A stretch of DNA of 9,264 bases from NCBI GenBank assembly GCA_947303905.1, contig CAMYZR010000034.1:1-9264 (forward strand). Reading direction: 5' to 3'. This DNA comes from an uncultured Atopobiaceae bacterium (GTDB lineage Bacteria; Actinomycetota; Coriobacteriia; Coriobacteriales; Atopobiaceae). Shown here piece after piece: positions 6,246 to 9,264 of the stretch (position 1 is its first letter; each line of letters begins with the position of its first letter). A model generated the notes under the pieces. The model made no database searches and had not been told where the DNA came from. It saw only the letters and a list, made by a program, of their open reading frames with translations. Position numbers and translations under genes: made by a program.

Positions 6246-7080
6246 GGCTGATAAGAACTCGCTGAAACTGCGCGCTATGAGAGCTGCAAGCTCCGAGAAC
6301 GAGAGTATCAGTTGGGCCGGTGAGGGCGATGCGCGCATTGTCCGTGACCGTGATGCATCCAATCCTGTTGCGGTCAGGTTTGAGAACGTTTATAAGACGT
6401 ACAAGCTTTATAAGACGGACAAGCAGCGGCTCCTAGGAACATTTTCACGGAAGGTTGCTTATAAGTCTGTCAATGCGACTGACAACTTGTCATTTACGGT
6501 AAGACGTGGAGACTCTCTTGCGCTACTCGGCCTTAACGGTGCTGGCAAGTCGACGGCCCTTAAGATGATTACGGGCGTGTGCTATCCGACGCGTGGCAAA
6601 ATTGAAGTCCATGGACGTATCTCTGCACTGCTCGAGCTCTCAGCTGGTTTTGATAACAATTTGTCAGGCCGAGAGAACCTAGAGATGCGCTGCCAACTGT
6701 GGGGCTTCAGCCGCGAAGAGACCGACACGCTTATACCCGAGATGCATGAGTTCTCTGAGCTCGGAGAGTACATCGATCAGCCAATCCGCACCTATTCAAG
6801 CGGAATGAAAGCTCGACTTGGCTTTGCATTCGCCTCATCCATCAATCCTGACATCCTTGTGATCGACGAGGCTCTTTCGGTCGGGGACAAGCGATTCCGC
6901 AAGAAGTGTGAGGAGCGCGTCAAGTCCATCATGGAAAAGGAGAACCTTACCGTTCTCTTCGTTACCCATTCGCCTGAACAGGCGAAACAGTTCTGTACGA
7001 GGGGCATCGTGCTGCAGAAAGGATCAGCGGTCTATCAGGGTGATATTGAGGGCGCCTGCGACTACTACGATAGCCACTAG
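6235..7080 (+). CDS. ABC transporter ATP-binding protein for polysaccharide export (TagH/RfbE/Wzt type)
   Basis: This is the cytoplasmic ATPase partner of the permease just upstream. It powers export of lipid-linked surface polymer. The 281 residues show Walker A GLNGAGKST (residues 99-107), the signature SSGMK (188-192), Walker B ILVIDE (207-212) and the H-loop His245 in LFVTHS. The protein ends about 35 residues after the H-loop, so it lacks the C-terminal carbohydrate-binding domain of Wzt proteins that recognise a capped chain end. This fits TagH- or RfbE-like export of an uncapped polymer. A polar extension of about 45 residues, rich in Ala, Ser and charged residues, precedes the ATPase domain. 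The ATG overlaps the permease end by 11 nt and has AAGGAGGT 6 nt upstream, the best ribosome site in the locus, so translational coupling is likely. The reading frame is intact. Confidence 0.93.
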   Translation: MSSKADKNSLKLRAMRAASSENESISWAGEGDARIVRDRDASNPVAVRFENVYKTYKLYKTDKQRLLGTFSRKVAYKSVNATDNLSFTVRRGDSLALLGLNGAGKSTALKMITGVCYPTRGKIEVHGRISALLELSAGFDNNLSGRENLEMRCQLWGFSREETDTLIPEMHEFSELGEYIDQPIRTYSSGMKARLGFAFASSINPDILVIDEALSVGDKRFRKKCEERVKSIMEKENLTVLFVTHSPEQAKQFCTRGIVLQKGSAVYQGDIEGACDYYDSH

Positions 7081-7161
7081 GTGTCACAATGAAGAAGAGC
7101 AGTATATGTAGGTATTAGCAGACGCTATTATATCCTGTGTTAAAGAGTATAAAGCGCTTGG

Positions 7162-7255
7162 TTAAACAATACGAGCGAGCCGAGTTCGAACAATCAGCGA
7201 GAGTAGTGGTGTGATCGTTTGAAGTTTCGAGACGAATGAGGCTCGCTTTGTTTAA
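7162..7255 (+). other. Long imperfect hairpin in the AT-rich spacer before the glycosyltransferase
   Basis: The outer arms are TTAAACAA (7162-7169) with TTGTTTAA (7248-7255), then AGCGAGCC (7174-7181) with GGCTCGCT (7240-7247), with a 4-nt TACG bulge on the left. An inner stem pairs 7185-7196 with 7212-7223 (12 positions, one A-C mismatch and one G-U) around a 15-nt loop. A bulge of about 16 nt lies on the right. No T-tract follows, so it is not a classical terminator. The spacer 7081-7291 holds no gene and is visibly richer in A and T than its neighbours. It may be a 5' leader structure or RNA-processing site. Confidence 0.6.
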
Positions 7256-7291
7256 GTAACGAACAAAGCACCAACGTTGAAAGGCAAGTTC

Positions 7292-9264
7292 GTGGATCTC
7301 AGCATTATCGTTCCTATATACAATGTCAAAGAGTATCTCATCGAATGTCTCGACTCGATTGATGCTCAAGAAGGTATCGACTTCGAGGTCATTCTGGTCG
7401 ACGACGGATCGACCGACATCAGCGGCGACATGGCGGAAGAGTACGCCCGTACGCATGAGCGCTTCACGTGCTACCACAAGGAAAACGGCGGCTTAAGCGA
7501 TGCGCGCAACTATGGTATTCCTTTCGCACGGGGCGAATACATCTGCTTCCTCGACTCCGATGACATCATCGTTCCGGGAATCTACCGGGACATGCTCGCC
7601 GCAGCGCGTCGTGATGACAGCGATGTGGTGTCCTGCAATGTGGGAAGGATGAACTCACAGAAGGCTTGGCCCTCACCGCTGCACGCCAAGGCCTATGATG
7701 GCACACCGACCACTACGTGTCTCAGTGATTCCCTTCAGCTACTCTATGACACAACCTCGTGGAACAAGCTATATCGTCGCGAGTTCTTCTTGCAGAGCGG
7801 ACTGGAGTTCCCTAAGGGGCTTCTGTATGAGGACATTCCCGTCATCATCCCTCTCTATTGCCTCGCACGTCGCGTCTCGCTCGTTCCCAGGATTGGGTAT
7901 CTTTGGCGCATTCGCGAAGGATCAAATCTCTCCATTACCCAACGCAATAGTGAGACCAAGAATCTGGCAGATCGTCTTACAGTGCTTGGCATGGTTAAGG
8001 ACTTCTTCGAGAAGACCAACCAATCCGATGCCATCCGCCACGCTTGGCAGGTCAAGACGTTGACAATAGACCTCATCGCTTTCATTAACGAGATGCCAGC
8101 CATGAGCAAGGAAGAGGCCGAAACGTTCTTTGATCTCTTAGGTGCTTATGTGCGGGATTCGATTGACCAGTCGGCCCTCGAAGAGATTCCCGTCATTAAC
8201 CGGGAAAAGATCTCCTGTCTTATTAATCGCGACCTAGATGGCATCAGCGCAGCGATTGACTATCAGAAGAATGGTTACTATGCGGTGCCGGTTGAGGAGC
8301 ACGAGGGACGGTTGCTGGCCGTCTGGCCGCAGGAGTCACCTTGCAAGTCGTATCCGCGTGACATCACGGGGGAGATTGTCCCAGGATATCGTAAGGTTTG
8401 CATCTCGAGTACGGCGTCCCGTGCAGGATCTATGGACCTAATTGGTGCCATCAGTTGGCATCGTGTCAATATGGCTAAAGGTGAGCAGACCTATAGCGCC
8501 TATCTGCGCAACAACCTGACGGGTACCTGCGTGGAGATAAAGGCAGAGCCTCACGAGCTGGGTTGGATCGACCGGTCTATGGGAACCAAGCGCGATCCCC
8601 TCACCAATGAGACGAGGCATTACGAGTCCCTTGGCTATGGCTTCAAGCTGATCATCGACGAAGAGACCGTAGCTGCTGTCGAGAGTGAAAAGTCCGGTAT
8701 CTGGAGCGTCTTCGTCAGGTATGAAAACCGCTTCGGATCAGGTGAAATTGCCCTACTCAATCCCATTGGTCTCGCATCCGAACACGACGAAAATGCGGCC
8801 CTCGTTGCAGATCGCCGTGTGGTGCTGCACTATAGCCCAGCAGGTGAGGTGCAGCTCCTGTTCGAGCCGTACGGCAATACCGTCACCAACATCAAGAACG
8901 TCGGTGGGCATCCGATTCTTACGCTTGGGCATGCATGCGACAGGTTGTATCTAGGGTCGCTGGGACATACCACGAAGGAAGCTCGTGATGTGGTAGACCT
9001 TCTCCCTAAAGCGGACGGCACCTTTGAGGTGCCAATAGAAAGGTTGACGGCATCTAGGCCCTACCAACTCTTTGTGGATGGGCCAAACGGTAGCCTTCCC
9101 GTGGTACGCTCCGCGCGAAAGGCGAACTTCTACAAGCTGAGTGATGGGGTACTCGATACACTGTCGCTGCAATCGTGGCTCATCAACATGACGCGTGTCG
9201 AGGGATTCCAGACCCTGGTGGAGGAATTCTCGAGCGAAGATATGCAGGCTACGCTCTCTACCAA
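7292..9264 (+). CDS. Family 2 glycosyltransferase, large, 3' end outside window
   Basis: The frame is open from 7256 to the window end, giving at least 657 residues. The start is GTG 7292 with AAAGG 7 nt upstream; an in-frame TTG lies at 7277. The N-terminus is a GT-A fold: LSIIVPIYNVKEYL, VILVDDGSTD (residues 34-43), NGGLSDARNYG, the metal-binding FLDSDD (86-91), and the acidic LLYEDIPV near residue 185. It should transfer a sugar from a nucleotide sugar to a growing cell-surface polymer on the inner membrane face. After about residue 330 the protein becomes beta-rich, with GYGFKLII, GIWSVFVRYENRFG and VVLHYSPAGEVQLLFEP. This layout recalls actinobacterial proteins in which GT2 is joined through such a region to a CDP-glycerol glycerophosphotransferase (TagF-like) domain. 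The domain itself would lie beyond 9264, so the fusion is inferred. It follows the export ATPase on the same strand after 211 nt. Confidence 0.9.
   Translation, partial: MDLSIIVPIYNVKEYLIECLDSIDAQEGIDFEVILVDDGSTDISGDMAEEYARTHERFTCYHKENGGLSDARNYGIPFARGEYICFLDSDDIIVPGIYRDMLAAARRDDSDVVSCNVGRMNSQKAWPSPLHAKAYDGTPTTTCLSDSLQLLYDTTSWNKLYRREFFLQSGLEFPKGLLYEDIPVIIPLYCLARRVSLVPRIGYLWRIREGSNLSITQRNSETKNLADRLTVLGMVKDFFEKTNQSDAIRHAWQVKTLTIDLIAFINEMPAMSKEEAETFFDLLGAYVRDSIDQSALEEIPVINREKISCLINRDLDGISAAIDYQKNGYYAVPVEEHEGRLLAVWPQESPCKSYPRDITGEIVPGYRKVCISSTASRAGSMDLIGAISWHRVNMAKGEQTYSAYLRNNLTGTCVEIKAEPHELGWIDRSMGTKRDPLTNETRHYESLGYGFKLIIDEETVAAVESEKSGIWSVFVRYENRFGSGEIALLNPIGLASEHDENAALVADRRVVLHYSPAGEVQLLFEPYGNTVTNIKNVGGHPILTLGHACDRLYLGSLGHTTKEARDVVDLLPKADGTFEVPIERLTASRPYQLFVDGPNGSLPVVRSARKANFYKLSDGVLDTLSLQSWLINMTRVEGFQTLVEEFSSEDMQATLST

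Noticed and set aside
7103..7153. Promoter for the glycosyltransferase (TATTAT at 7126 or TATAAA at 7148)
   Set aside because: No acceptable -35 at 16-18 nt from either; such hexamers are expected by chance in an AT-rich spacer.
7115..7477. Minus-strand open frame over the spacer and glycosyltransferase start
   Set aside because: It is the complement of the GT2 N-terminus, which has clear motifs and a ribosome site.
1..9264. CRISPR arrays, transposases, integrases, toxin-antitoxin or defence genes
   Set aside because: No direct-repeat arrays and no coding frames with such motifs were found on either strand.

Overview
The window comes from a high-GC, Gram-positive-type chromosome, most likely an actinobacterium and probably of the Coriobacteriia (Collinsella/Olsenella/Atopobium-like). 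This rests on three things: the GyrA sequence, the gyrA-tRNA-Ile-tRNA-Ala order (known from actinobacteria such as Mycobacterium, where ileT and alaT follow gyrA near the origin), and the look of the polysaccharide-export genes. The assignment is inference; no 16S rRNA is present.

Positions 1-3492 are a housekeeping block. gyrA lacks only its first ~30 codons and ends at a strong intrinsic terminator. A convergent minus-strand gene encodes a bifunctional nuclease (BFN/DUF151) family protein with its own promoter. A near-consensus promoter then drives tRNA-Ile(GAT) and tRNA-Ala(TGC), both with encoded CCA, closed by an intrinsic terminator.

Positions 3497-3603 hold an unexplained element with strong folding potential: three abutting hairpins enclosed by a 7-bp closing stem.

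Positions 3667-9264 form a plus-strand cell-surface polysaccharide locus: a dTDP-4-dehydrorhamnose 3,5-epimerase (RmlC/RfbC) broken by a frameshift equal to a 4-nt loss; an intact membrane acyltransferase-3 protein; an ABC-2 polysaccharide-export permease broken by a larger deletion/frameshift at a quasi-palindrome; its intact ATPase partner (TagH/RfbE/Wzt type without a C-terminal sugar-binding domain), overlapping the permease by 11 nt; an AT-rich spacer with a long imperfect hairpin; and a large family 2 glycosyltransferase running off the window. Its post-catalytic region resembles the beta-rich middle region of GT2/CDP-glycerol glycerophosphotransferase fusions, so the product may be a teichoic-acid-like or rhamnose-containing wall polymer.

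No new defence or mobile system is evident. The points most worth checking are the structured element after the tRNA terminator, the two lesions in one otherwise intact locus (true decay or read errors), and the hairpin ahead of the glycosyltransferase. No gene-free stretch exceeds 300 bases; the longer spacers (3055-3227, 3455-3666, 7081-7291) are covered by their own entries.
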